Assembly: GCA_965279095.1 (NCBI GenBank)
Contig: CBDIHH010000003.1
Coordinates: 248,001-312,000, forward strand
Direction: 5' to 3'
Source of the DNA: CBDIHH01 sp965279095
Lineage (GTDB): Bacteria > Pseudomonadota > Alphaproteobacteria > Caulobacterales > Caulobacteraceae
Length of the DNA: 64,000 nt
Both the position numbers and the translations under genes were made by a program. The number at the start of each line of letters is the position of its first letter. Position 1 is the first letter of the stretch. Positions 40,794 to 48,846 of the stretch are shown here, one piece after another. The notes below the pieces were generated by a model. That model saw only the letters and a list, made by a program, of their open reading frames with translations, was not told the DNA's origin and ran no database searches.

Positions 40794-42329
40794 CTATTGG
40801 GCCACGAAGCTCTTGACGTCATTGACGTCGCCGCGACCGCTGTAGCGGGCCTCCAAGGGATAGGGAAAGACCGGTCGGCTGAAGCTGACCTGCGAGGCGG
40901 GCAGGGGATCCAGGCCATACTGGGTCCCAGAGAAGGTGTCCGACTTGGGATGCTGGGCGATGAGACGGTCGGGCGCCTTGCCGGTTTCGACCCACTGGTC
41001 CAACGCGGCCAGGTAATCGATCCGGTGCGCGCCCTCGCCGCCGAGGCAATGGTTCATGCCGGGGATCATGAACAGCCGATAGAAGTCCTGGGTCGCCGCG
41101 CGTCCGCCCATGGCCCGCGTGGCGATTTCGTTATAGTCGGTGGACCATTCGGGCAACACCGACTGGTCGGCCCAGCCCTGGTAGACCAGCAGCTTGCCCC
41201 CATGCGCCTTGAAGGCCCGCAGGTCCGGGTTCTGGGCGTTGTAGAGCGCCTCCATCATCTGCAACCGGGCCGGATCGCGGTCCCAGTCCATATCCTTGGG
41301 CTGCCAGGTCGGGCCCGGGTCGGGAAAGAAGGCCATGTAACGGAACAGGTCGCCGACGAAGGCGGCGTAGGTCGAGTCCTGCTCAGGCGTTCCCAGGTAG
41401 TTGGTCAGCCAGTTCAGTTCAGAGCCCGGCAGGGCGCGCACCGGCGTCAGCCGACGCCCGGCCGAATCCACCGGGCCGGCATAGAGCTTGGCCACCGCCG
41501 CCGCCTGCGCCTTCGATAGCCCCGGGGTTTGCGCCGGGTCGAATCGGCACCGTCGGGCGTCCCCGATAAGCCCGTCCTTGACCCCATCGTTCATGTCGCA
41601 GGCGGCGACGGCGGCGGCGTGCACGGCGCGGACCTCGTCGAACGTCAGCATCGGCTTGCCGTCTGCGCTCTGCAGGGCCAGCACATTCCATATCAAGGCC
41701 AGGCTGTCGCCGGTCTCGTTGATCACCGGCGCGCCGGCGATGACGCCATCGAAGTCGGTGGGGAAGCGTTGGGCCGCGAACATCGCCTGACGACCGCCGG
41801 TGGAGCAGCCCATGAAATAGGATCGGCTGGGCTGGGCGCCGTAGTAAGCCTGGGCGATCGCCTTGACGGCCACCGCCTGGACGTGGGGAGTCCGCACCCC
41901 GAAGTCGAACTTGGCCTGCAGATTGTTATACGCCCATTTGCCGTCGAGACCGCTGGAGCTGTGCCCCATGTCGCTGACGATGCAGGCATAGTGACGGGCG
42001 AGCAGGCCTGCGCAGGCGGCGAGCGGGAACTTGGCGCCGCAGAAGCCGCCGCACCCTACGGACGCGACCTTGCCGTTCCAGTCCTCGGGCAGGCGGATAT
42101 CGAGCCCGATGGCGGGCGTGACATAGCCGCTGGCCAGGCAATGGGCCGGCGCCTGGTCGCTCGCCGCCACCGCGGCGGCGCTGGTGATCTGCATCGGCGC
42201 GTCGGGCACGCGCGAGAAGTCCGCCTTGGCGAGCGCCGCGCAGGCCATGGCCGGCGGCGGCGCCGCACTTGCCGCAGCGGCGAACCCTGTCGCCGCCAGG
42301 ATCACCAGCAGTCCAAGCACAGGTCTCAT
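40794..42329 (-). CDS. Secreted tannase/feruloyl esterase-family protein 2
   Basis: 511 residues with a Sec signal (MRPVLGLLVILAATGFAAAA). The core matches the other copy: VGCGGFCGAKF near 91, IVSDMGHSSSG near 116, the elbow SYFMGCSTGGRQAMFAAQRF with Ser176, the Asp-rich calcium loop region near 230, LLVYQGWADQSVLPEW near 383 (Asp) and RLFMIPGMNHCLGGEGAHRI near 421 (His and disulfide Cys). Expected to hydrolyse aromatic esters in the periplasm. Transcribed alone on the minus strand. About 225 bp upstream, to the RidA stop, contain no recognisable operator or gene. Confidence 0.9.
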   Translation of the reverse strand: MRPVLGLLVILAATGFAAAASAAPPPAMACAALAKADFSRVPDAPMQITSAAAVAASDQAPAHCLASGYVTPAIGLDIRLPEDWNGKVASVGCGGFCGAKFPLAACAGLLARHYACIVSDMGHSSSGLDGKWAYNNLQAKFDFGVRTPHVQAVAVKAIAQAYYGAQPSRSYFMGCSTGGRQAMFAAQRFPTDFDGVIAGAPVINETGDSLALIWNVLALQSADGKPMLTFDEVRAVHAAAVAACDMNDGVKDGLIGDARRCRFDPAQTPGLSKAQAAAVAKLYAGPVDSAGRRLTPVRALPGSELNWLTNYLGTPEQDSTYAAFVGDLFRYMAFFPDPGPTWQPKDMDWDRDPARLQMMEALYNAQNPDLRAFKAHGGKLLVYQGWADQSVLPEWSTDYNEIATRAMGGRAATQDFYRLFMIPGMNHCLGGEGAHRIDYLAALDQWVETGKAPDRLIAQHPKSDTFSGTQYGLDPLPASQVSFSRPVFPYPLEARYSGRGDVNDVKSFVAQ

Positions 42330-42556
42330 CCGGCCATCCTTTCGGGTGCAGAGGTGGGCTGCCCGTAACGGCCACGGGCCGCTGCGTGATTTCAGCGATG
42401 GAATTGTATGGTCAGGCCTGAAGAATATCCACGAAATACAGATCGACTGCTTCCTGGCGGAGGTCGGGCCGCTCGTCGTCTGCAGTCACCAAGGAGTCCC
42501 GGCCCCGCTCAGGCCTCACGCCCTCGGCACGCCTTTACGCGGACAGAGCCCTGTCA

Positions 42557-42964
42557 CTACTTGGCGGCCACGATATCAACCTCACAGAGCATGCCAGGCA
42601 AGGCGAGAGCCTCGACCACGGTCATGGTGGCGCCGGTGGGCATGATCGCTTGCTGCGAAAAAACCTCGCGAACGACGCCAAGAAACTTGACCCTATCCGG
42701 AACGGGAACGTCCTTTGTGCACGTCATTTTCAACTGGATGACATCGGACAGACCGTATCCCTCCTGCTCGAGCAGTCGGGCAAGACTGCCCCAGATCCAA
42801 CGCAGCTGGCTCAAGGCGTCGCCCGGGTGGAGCAGTTCGCCGTGCTGGCCGATGGCCGCGTGTCCAGCGAAGAACATCCACTCGCTGACGTTCTTGACTC
42901 GAAGCGCATGCGTCCCCCCGGTCGCCGCCTTGTCGGGGTTCAAGACCACAGTCTTGTCAATCAT
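42557..42964 (-). CDS. RidA/YjgF-family protein
   Basis: 135 residues with the RidA fold: FFAGHAAIGQHGELLHPGDA near 32, QLRWIWGSLARLLEQEGYGL near 54, VIQLKMTCTKDVPVPDRVKF near 75 and the closing GATMTVVEALALPGMLCEVD near 107. Canonical RidA has IPR.Q.G at residue ~105 (Arg binding the 2-iminoacid carboxylate); here the stretch reads GATMTVVEALALPG without that Arg, so it is a non-deaminase subgroup seen in catabolic clusters. A GntR-type site at 43029-43044 lies 64 bp upstream. Confidence 0.85.
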   Translation of the reverse strand: MIDKTVVLNPDKAATGGTHALRVKNVSEWMFFAGHAAIGQHGELLHPGDALSQLRWIWGSLARLLEQEGYGLSDVIQLKMTCTKDVPVPDRVKFLGVVREVFSQQAIMPTGATMTVVEALALPGMLCEVDIVAAK

Positions 42965-43028
42965 GTCGACGCTCTACCCAATGCATGTTGCGATCCGCGT
43001 CCGGTGCATCTCCGCGCCGTCCGAAGAT

Positions 43029-43044
43029 GTATCAACTCTAATGC
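43029..43044. promoter_or_regulatory. Putative GntR-type operator GTATCA-ACTC-TAATGC
   Basis: It matches the pattern at 16479, 23316 and 32472 with one change in the right half-site (TAATGC for TAATAC), followed by CTC. Located 64 bp upstream of the RidA start, the same distance as in the EthD gene. Confidence 0.5.
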
Positions 43045-43137
43045 CTCGCCGATGACAAGGGCGGGCGCTGCGACTGCGGCTGGTCCATGTGATTTGGCCG
43101 GCGCCGGATCTATTGGCGGTATTAATCCGCGCCCCTA

Positions 43138-43335
43138 TCAGTCAGCAACGGATGCGATGGCCTCAATAAGGATGAGGCGGCGGTGGTCGAGGGATCTGGC
43201 AATGGTGCCCGTAGCGGCAAACCAGTCCTTGTCCACATAGGACTTTTCAGCGAACTTGATTCGGGCGACGTTGTACTGCTCGTAAATATCGGATCCGGCG
43301 AAATATATCCCGAGGTGGGAATAGTCAGAGAATTT
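43138..43335 (-). pseudogene. Unrecognised 3' gene fragment
   Basis: The minus strand here reads as a protein-like C-terminus of about 65 residues ending SLDHRRLILIEAIASVAD before a stop, with HLGIYFAGSDIYEQYNVARI further upstream. Base composition and codon use are less GC-biased than neighbouring genes. Its apparent upstream extension is antisense to the MFS remnant, so only this part looks genuine. Family not recognised; probably the truncated end of a gene broken during rearrangement. Confidence 0.3.
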
Positions 43336-43546
43336 TCCGCCGGCCTTCGGGCTGCCGGTCACCACGTGCGGGTTGGTCGTCGCCTCCGACGTATCTCTGT
43401 TGTCCAGCGCCCTGATCGCCCTCAGCCTAGGCCTTTCGGTCGGCGCGCCGCTGATGTGGATTCTCATGCCAGCTTTCGCCGTCAGCGCGCTGCTGATGCT
43501 CTTTCTTGGGACCTTACCCGACTTGGGGCCGTACAGTGATGAGTGA
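43323..43546 (+). pseudogene. C-terminal remnant of an MFS-type membrane transporter
   Basis: After an in-frame TAG at about 43320 the plus strand is open to TGA at 43544-43546 with no start codon. It encodes about 73 residues ending LMLFLGTLPDLGPYSDE, preceded by two hydrophobic segments (LLSSALIALSLGLSVGAPLM and WILMPAFAVSALLMLF), like the last helices of an MFS carrier. Gene debris next to tRNA-Lys at the edge of the accessory region. Confidence 0.4.
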
Positions 43547-43756
43547 CTCTGTTGGGCGGTCGGGATAATCGATGGTGGTGGCAGGCTACGGGAGCGTGTC
43601 GGTTTCGCGCGTGCGCACGAAACCAAATTCCGAGTAGGGCGCGGCGCGCTTGGAACCCTGATCGCCTACGAGCCCGAGCGAGAGATCCCAAGGGAGACGC
43701 CAGACCGCGTTCTGGCGCTTACCCGCTTGCGTCGTGGTCAGAAAAGTTCGCTAGAA
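43547..43756. other. Non-coding stretch between gene debris and tRNA-Lys
   Basis: No credible gene. It contains an imperfect hairpin at 43601-43624 (GGTTTCG arm, CGAAACC complement, with a further GCG/CGC pairing inside), possibly a repeat remnant. Otherwise nothing recognised. Confidence 0.4.
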
Positions 43757-43770
43757 CCACCAGCCTGGGC

Positions 43771-43776
<6 letters not shown>
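43757..43776 (-). terminator. Hairpin terminator overlapping the tRNA-Lys CCA end
   Basis: On the minus strand the tRNA 3' end enters a 9-bp perfect stem CCACCAGCC/GGCTGGTGG with a 2-base loop followed by TTCT. The 5' arm includes the encoded CCA. Likely the tRNA terminator. Confidence 0.55.
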
Positions 43777-43846
<70 letters not shown>

Positions 43847-43949
43847 GTCACCGACCGCCGTCCCGAGGGAAGGCGGGGCAAGGGCGCGGAACATACTTCA
43901 AACCGCTTCAAAGGCAAGCGGCGCGAAACAAGAGGGCGAAGGCGGGCGG

Positions 43950-44327
43950 ATGGCGAGGCGGGACCTGACTGGGGCGGTGGATTTCGCCTACCTCGAATCC
44001 TATGCCGCGGGCGACGGGGCGCTGATCGACGAGGTGCTGGGCCTGTTCCGCGAGCAGGCGGGGCTGTGGATGAAACTGCTGGATCCGCACGCGCCCGGCG
44101 GCGCCTGGCGGGACGCCGCCCACATTCTCAAGGGAGCCGCCCTGGGCATCGGGGCCGGGGCCCTGGCCCAGGCCTGCGCGGCGGCGGAAGCGGCCATCGA
44201 GGCGCCGCTGGAACACAAGCAAATGCTGCTGGATCGGGTGCGCGACGCCGCCGACCTGGCCCTGGCGGACATCGCCGCCTATGCCCATGAGCGGGCCCTG
44301 CAGTCCCTGAAGACGCCGCGGTCCTGA
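43950..44327 (+). CDS. Hpt-domain histidine phosphotransfer protein
   Basis: 125 residues from the ATG at 43950. It is a single four-helix Hpt domain with the phospho-accepting motif AAHILKGAALGIGAGALAQA (His58; consensus HxLKGxAxxxGA). Such stand-alone proteins shuttle phosphate between hybrid kinases and response regulators; Caulobacter ShpA is a comparable small Hpt protein. No kinase or regulator is adjacent, so the partner is elsewhere. Convergent with the LysR gene. Confidence 0.85.
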   Translation: MARRDLTGAVDFAYLESYAAGDGALIDEVLGLFREQAGLWMKLLDPHAPGGAWRDAAHILKGAALGIGAGALAQACAAAEAAIEAPLEHKQMLLDRVRDAADLALADIAAYAHERALQSLKTPRS

Positions 44328-44344
44328 GGGGACGGGGCGGGGGG

Positions 44345-45289
44345 CTAGATCCCCGCGCCGTTGTCCAGGGTCAGCAGCGACGCCTCGTGGGCCGCGGCCT
44401 CCTCGACCAGCCAGGCCACGAAGGCCTTCACCTGCGGCAGCCGCCCCTTCACCTTGGGATGGACGGCGTAGTAGGCGAAGTCGACCTGGGTGGCGATCTG
44501 CAGGGGGGTGACCAGACGGCCGGCGTCGAGGTCGGCCTGGGCCAGGGCGCGCTTGGCCAGGGCCACGCCGCGGCCGGCGGCGGCGGCCTCGATCACCAGG
44601 CTCGACTGGTTGAAGCGCGCGCCGCGGGCCCCATCGACACCCTTGATGCCGCGGGCGGCCAGCCACATGGGCCAGTCGGGGCAGCTGGGATCGGCGTCGG
44701 GAGAACCGTCGTGCAGCAGGGTGTGGTGGGCGAGATCCCCCGAGGCGTCCAGAGGATTGGCGGCGATCAACTCGGGGCTGGCCACGGGGATCACCGTCTC
44801 GGACATCAGCCGCTGCACCTCCAGCCCCGGATAGTGGCCGGCGCCGTAGCGGATGGCGACGTCGATCTCGCCGGCGGAGAAGTCCACCAGCTCAATCCCC
44901 GCCGATAGCCAGACGTCCACCTGCGGGTGGGCGGCCTCGAACCGGCCCAGGCGCGGCATCAGCCATTTGGCGGCGAAGGAGGGCGCCACCGAGACGGTCA
45001 GGCGACGGCCGTCCACGGCCGCGGTCATCATCGAGGCCGCCTCGGCCAGGCGGTCGAAGGCCTCGCGCAGGGCGGGCAGGGCGGTCTGGGCGGCGTCGGT
45101 GAGCAGCAGCCCCTTGGGCGTGCGCTTGAACAGGGCCGCGCCCACATAGTCCTCGAGGTTCTGGATCTGCTGGCTGACCGCGCCCGGAGTCACGGCCAGC
45201 TCGTCCGCCGCCCGACTGAAGTTCAGGTGGCGCGCGGCGGCCTCGAAGGCGCGCAGGGCGTTCAGCGGCGGGAGACGGCGGCGTTCCAC
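44345..45289 (-). CDS. LysR-family regulator, GcvA-like
   Basis: Starts at GTG 45289, preceded by AGGAAA, giving 314 residues beginning VERRRLPPLNALRAFEAAAR. The N-terminal wHTH (HLNFSRAADELAVTPGAVSQ, then QIQNLEDYVGAALFKR) carries the TPGAVSQQ sequence typical of the GcvA/AmpR branch. The substrate-binding domain follows (LTVSVAPSFAAKWLMPRLGR near 95). Divergent from cobA and the sulfate-assimilation operon with 182 bp between, so it may control that operon, although CysB-type regulators normally do; the target is uncertain. Confidence 0.88.
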   Translation of the reverse strand: MERRRLPPLNALRAFEAAARHLNFSRAADELAVTPGAVSQQIQNLEDYVGAALFKRTPKGLLLTDAAQTALPALREAFDRLAEAASMMTAAVDGRRLTVSVAPSFAAKWLMPRLGRFEAAHPQVDVWLSAGIELVDFSAGEIDVAIRYGAGHYPGLEVQRLMSETVIPVASPELIAANPLDASGDLAHHTLLHDGSPDADPSCPDWPMWLAARGIKGVDGARGARFNQSSLVIEAAAAGRGVALAKRALAQADLDAGRLVTPLQIATQVDFAYYAVHPKVKGRLPQVKAFVAWLVEEAAAHEASLLTLDNGAGI

Positions 45290-45372
45290 AGATTTCCTAT
45301 ACCGGTAGGCAGAAGTGATGGTTTGCGGCTTGGCGCAATCGCCACCATTTTGCAACCGTCCGCTGATGTAAG

Positions 45373-45435
45373 CCCCTCAGTCCGAAGGGGCCGGTGGGTG
45401 CGATGGCGGGGGCGGCCCTCAGGTCCGCCCCTTTT
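45373..45435 (+). promoter_or_regulatory. Possible transcription attenuator in the cobA-cys leader
   Basis: First hairpin CCCCT/AGGGG (45373-45390), then a GC-rich stem GGGGCGG (45409-45415)/CCGCCCC (45425-45431) followed by TTTT: an intrinsic-terminator shape 36 bp ahead of the cobA ATG. GGGGCCGG at 45387-45394 could pair with the terminator's 3' arm as an alternative structure. No known riboswitch class was recognised. Confidence 0.45.
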
Positions 45436-45471
45436 CGCATCAGCCGTCAAGAGTTTAGAGGAGCTAAAAGC

Positions 45472-46314
45472 ATGCCCCCCCGCGACGCGCCTCGCGATCC
45501 CGCTCACCGCCTCGTCGTCCTGGGCGCCGACGGCGCCCGCGCGCGGCCGCCGGGCAAGGTGTGGCTGGTGGGCGCCGGGCCGGGCGATCCGGACCTGCTG
45601 ACCGTCAAGGCCCTGCGGGTGCTGCAGGGCGCCGACGTGGTGGTGCACGACCGCCTCACCCCCCAGCCGATCCTGGACCTGGCCCGGGGCGGTCGTCTGA
45701 TCGACGTGGGCAAGCGCAAGGCTCGCCACACCCTGCCGCAGGACGACATCAACCGGCTGCTGGTGGCATTGGCCCTGGACGGGTTCAAGGTCGTGCGGCT
45801 GAAGGGCGGGGACCCTTTCATGTTCGGCCGCGGCGGCGAGGAGCTGCTGGCCTGCCGCGCGGCGGGGATCGAGGCCGAGGTCATTCCGGGCGTCACCTCG
45901 GCCCTGGCCGCCGCCGCCGGCGCCGGCGCGCCCCTGACCCACCGTGGCCTGGCCCAGGCGGTGACCTTCGTCACCGGCCACGCGGCGTCCGGCGCGGCGC
46001 CGGACCTCGACTGGGCCGCCCTGGCCAAGGCCAATCACACGGTGGCGGTCTATATGGGCCTCAGCACCGCCCCGGCCATCGCCGCGCGCCTGATCGAGGC
46101 CGGACGCTCTGCGGCCACGCCGGTGCTGGTGGTCGAGAACGCCAGCCTGGTCAACGAGCGGCGCCTGCTCACCACCCTGGCCGCCCTGCCGTCGGCGGTG
46201 GAGGCCTGGGACGGGCCGGCCCTGCTGGTGATCGGCGAAGTCGCCGCCCTGGCCGAGGTCGGCGACGGGCGCCGCGAAACGCAATTGGACCAAATCCTGG
46301 GGAGACGCGCGTGA
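45472..46314 (+). CDS. cobA: Uroporphyrinogen-III C-methyltransferase (siroheme synthesis)
   Basis: 280 residues; GAGGAG lies just upstream of the ATG. SUMT signatures are VWLVGAGPGDPDLLTVKALR near 26 and VVRLKGGDPFMFGRGGEEL near 107, with VIPGVTSALAAAA, then ..GAPLTHRGL near 145 and YMGLSTAPAI near 196. It transfers two methyl groups from SAM to uroporphyrinogen III, giving precorrin-2 for siroheme, the cofactor of the sulfite reductase encoded three genes on. About 25 N-terminal residues precede the domain. First gene of the assimilatory sulfur operon; the stop overlaps the next GTG start. Confidence 0.93.
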   Translation: MPPRDAPRDPAHRLVVLGADGARARPPGKVWLVGAGPGDPDLLTVKALRVLQGADVVVHDRLTPQPILDLARGGRLIDVGKRKARHTLPQDDINRLLVALALDGFKVVRLKGGDPFMFGRGGEELLACRAAGIEAEVIPGVTSALAAAAGAGAPLTHRGLAQAVTFVTGHAASGAAPDLDWAALAKANHTVAVYMGLSTAPAIAARLIEAGRSAATPVLVVENASLVNERRLLTTLAALPSAVEAWDGPALLVIGEVAALAEVGDGRRETQLDQILGRRA

Positions 46315-46670
46315 AGGCGTTGACGGCCAACAGCCTGACGTCGGGCGACGTGGTGTTCTGGAACCGGGGGGCCTGGGTGGAGCAGTTCGCTGACGCCCAG
46401 CTGTTCGACGGCGAGGAGGCCGCCGCCGCCGAGGCCGCCGGCAAGGCCCAGCCCACCGTGGTGGTCGACGCCTATCTCATCGACCTGACCCAGACCCCGT
46501 CGGGCGACCTGGTGCCGGTCAGCTACCGCGAGCGCATCCGCGCCCTGGGGCCGACCAACCATCCGCTGCACGGCAAGCAGGCGCAGGGCGGGGAGCTCAT
46601 CGAGGCCCTGGCCCACGCCTCGGGCGCGGCCCGGTCCTCCGGGCGGCTCGACCTCATCCGGCGCAAGTAG
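46311..46670 (+). CDS. DUF2849-family protein
   Basis: 119 residues from a GTG overlapping the cobA stop. The sequence VKALTANSLTSGDVVFWNRG, then WVEQFADAQLFDGEEAAAAE and a conserved VVDAYLIDL..TPSG.LVPVSYRERIRA.GPT block, is typical of DUF2849, which in alphaproteobacteria is found almost only between a siroheme methyltransferase and sulfite reductase. Its job is not established; a helper in sulfite reduction is the usual inference. Confidence 0.85.
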   Translation: MKALTANSLTSGDVVFWNRGAWVEQFADAQLFDGEEAAAAEAAGKAQPTVVVDAYLIDLTQTPSGDLVPVSYRERIRALGPTNHPLHGKQAQGGELIEALAHASGAARSSGRLDLIRRK

Positions 46671-46682
46671 GAAACGCCCAGT

Positions 46683-48341
46683 ATGTATCGCTACGACGCC
46701 ATCGACAAAGAGATGCTGGCCGACCGGACCAGCGAGTTCCGCCATCAGGTGGAGCGCCGCCTGGCCGGGGAGCTGACCGAGGACCAGTTCAAGCCCCTGC
46801 GGCTGATGAACGGCCTGTATCTGCAGTTGCATGCCTACATGCTGCGGGTGGCCATCCCGTTCGGCTCCCTGTCCACCGCCCAGCTGCGTCGGCTGGCCTG
46901 GATCGGCCGCACCTATGACAAGGGCTATGGCCACTTCACCACCCGCACCAACCTGCAGTTCCACTGGATCAAGCTGCGCGATGCGCCCGACATCCTGGAC
47001 GCCCTGGCCGAGGTGGAGATGCACGCCATCCAGACCTCGGGCAACTGCATCCGCAACACCACCGCCGACCCCTATGCCGGGGCGGCGGCCGACGAGATCG
47101 ATGACCCCCGGGTCTGGTCCGAGGCCATCCGCCAGTGGTCGACGGCGCACCCGGAATTCTCGTTCCTGCCGCGCAAGTTCAAGATCGCCGTCACGGCCAC
47201 GGCCAAGGACCGCACCGCCGCGCGCACCCACGACATCGGCCTGCAGATCCGCCGCAACCGCGAGGGCGAGCTGGGCTTCGAAGTGATGGTGGGCGGGGGG
47301 CAGGGGCGCACGCCCTATCTGGCCCCGACGATCCGCCAGTTCCTGCCGGCCAACCGGCTGCTGTCGTATCTGGAGGCGATCCTGCGGGTCTATAATCGCC
47401 TGGGCCGCCGCGACAACATCTACAAGGCGCGCATCAAGATCCTGGTCGCCGCCGCCGGGGCCGAGGACTTCGCCCGTCAGGTCGAGGCGGAATGGGCCCA
47501 GATCGACGGCGCCCTGTATGACCTGCCGGACACGGAACTGGCCCGCATCCGCGCCGCCTTCCAGCAGTTCGCCTTCCAACCCCTGCCGGCCGCATCCGCC
47601 GCGCTGGAGGCCGCCCGCGCCGAGGACAAGGCCCTGGATCGCTTCGTGCGCAACAACGTCCATCCCCACAAACACCAGGGCTACGGCATCGTCGACATCT
47701 CCCTGAAGGGGATCGGCGACACCCCCGGGGACTGCAGCTCCGACCAGATGGACGCCATCGCCGACCTGGCCGACCGCTTTGCCCAGGGCGAGGTGCGCGT
47801 GACCCACGAGCAGAACCTGGTCCTGCCGCACGTCAGGTTGGACGACATCCCCGCCCTGTTCGCCGGCCTGCAGGCCATCGGGCTGGGGACCGCCAATATC
47901 GGCCTGATCTCGGACATTATCGCCTGCCCCGGGCTGGACTACTGCGCCCTGGCCAACGCCCGGGCCATCCCCATCGCCCAGGACATCGCCCGGCGTTTCG
48001 CCGACCACGACGAGGCCGAGGCCATCGGTGAGCTGAAGATCAAGATCAGCGGCTGCATCAACGCCTGCGGCCACCACCACGTGGGCAACATCGGCATCCT
48101 TGGCGTCGATAAGAAGGGCGAGGAATTCTACCAGCTGTCCCTGGGCGGATCGGGGCAGGAGGACGCCAGCCTGGCGCAGATCCTTGGCCCCGCCGTCGCC
48201 GCCGACAAGGTGACCGACGCCGTCGAGGCCCTGGTCGGCGCCTATCTGACCGCGCGCCAGCCCGGCGAGCGGTTCCTGGACACCGTCCGGCGAACCGGCC
48301 TGGTTCCGTTCAAGGAGGCTGTCTATGCCGAGGCTCATTAA
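46683..48341 (+). CDS. cysI: Assimilatory sulfite (nitrite/sulfite) reductase hemoprotein
   Basis: 552 residues of the siroheme/4Fe-4S sulfite reductase family. GHFTTRTNLQFHWIKL near 77 and IQTSGNCIRNTTADPYAG near 117 are substrate and siroheme contacts. The Cys ligands appear as IACPGLDYCALANARA near 415 and KISGCINACGHHHVGNIGIL near 455. It reduces sulfite to sulfide with six electrons. The 12-bp spacing after DUF2849 and the overlap with DUF934 at the 3' end place it firmly in the operon. Confidence 0.93.
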   Translation: MYRYDAIDKEMLADRTSEFRHQVERRLAGELTEDQFKPLRLMNGLYLQLHAYMLRVAIPFGSLSTAQLRRLAWIGRTYDKGYGHFTTRTNLQFHWIKLRDAPDILDALAEVEMHAIQTSGNCIRNTTADPYAGAAADEIDDPRVWSEAIRQWSTAHPEFSFLPRKFKIAVTATAKDRTAARTHDIGLQIRRNREGELGFEVMVGGGQGRTPYLAPTIRQFLPANRLLSYLEAILRVYNRLGRRDNIYKARIKILVAAAGAEDFARQVEAEWAQIDGALYDLPDTELARIRAAFQQFAFQPLPAASAALEAARAEDKALDRFVRNNVHPHKHQGYGIVDISLKGIGDTPGDCSSDQMDAIADLADRFAQGEVRVTHEQNLVLPHVRLDDIPALFAGLQAIGLGTANIGLISDIIACPGLDYCALANARAIPIAQDIARRFADHDEAEAIGELKIKISGCINACGHHHVGNIGILGVDKKGEEFYQLSLGGSGQEDASLAQILGPAVAADKVTDAVEALVGAYLTARQPGERFLDTVRRTGLVPFKEAVYAEAH

Positions 48342-48846
48342 GCTGACCGACGCGGGCGCCGCCTGGGCCGACGACAGTTTCGTCGCCGTCCCCGACGACG
48401 AGGACGTCCCCGGCCAGGGCGACGTGATCGTCTCCCTCAAGCGGTTCCTGGCCGAGGGCGACGCCCTGGCCGCGGGCCGCAAGGTCGGGGTGGTGGTGCA
48501 GGCGGGCGAGGCCGTGGAGGATCTGGCCTACGACTTGGCGCAGCTGGCCGTGGTCGCTCTGGCCTTCCCGAAGTTCCGCGACGGGCGCGCCTATTCCTCC
48601 GCCCGGGTTCTGCGCGAGCGGCTGGGCTTCACTGGCGAGATCCGCGCCGTGGGGGATGTGCTGCGCGAACAGGCCCAGCACATGGTCCGCTGCGGCTTCG
48701 ACGCCTTCGAGCCGAGCGACGGCTCGGACCCGCAGCACTGGGCAGACGCCGCCCATCGCTATCGCCACGCCTACCAGCGCTCATCCGACCGCCGCCAGCC
48801 GGCTTTCGTGGAGCGGGCCGGCGAGCCCGACACAAGGGAGACGTGA
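48325..48846 (+). CDS. DUF934-family protein (sulfite reductase-associated)
   Basis: 173 residues; the start lies within the last 17 bp of cysI. The DUF934 core is visible: VIVSLKRFLAEGDALAAGRK near 34, VVALAFPKFRDGRAYSSARV near 73, LRERLGFTGEIRAVGDVLRE near 93 and QAQHMVRCGFDAFEPSD near 112. The family is nearly always encoded beside sulfite reductase; it lacks an assigned biochemical role and may assist siroheme enzyme assembly or electron supply. The stop overlaps the cysH start. Confidence 0.9.
   Translation: MPRLIKLTDAGAAWADDSFVAVPDDEDVPGQGDVIVSLKRFLAEGDALAAGRKVGVVVQAGEAVEDLAYDLAQLAVVALAFPKFRDGRAYSSARVLRERLGFTGEIRAVGDVLREQAQHMVRCGFDAFEPSDGSDPQHWADAAHRYRHAYQRSSDRRQPAFVERAGEPDTRET

Noticed and set aside
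42330..42556. A short coding frame in the gap between tannase 2 and RidA
   Set aside because: Frames here have no start, no ribosome site and no recognisable motif.
46050..48482. An 810-codon open frame antisense to cobA-cysI
   Set aside because: Sense strand encodes cobA, DUF2849 and cysI with catalytic motifs; the antisense frame has no recognisable domain.
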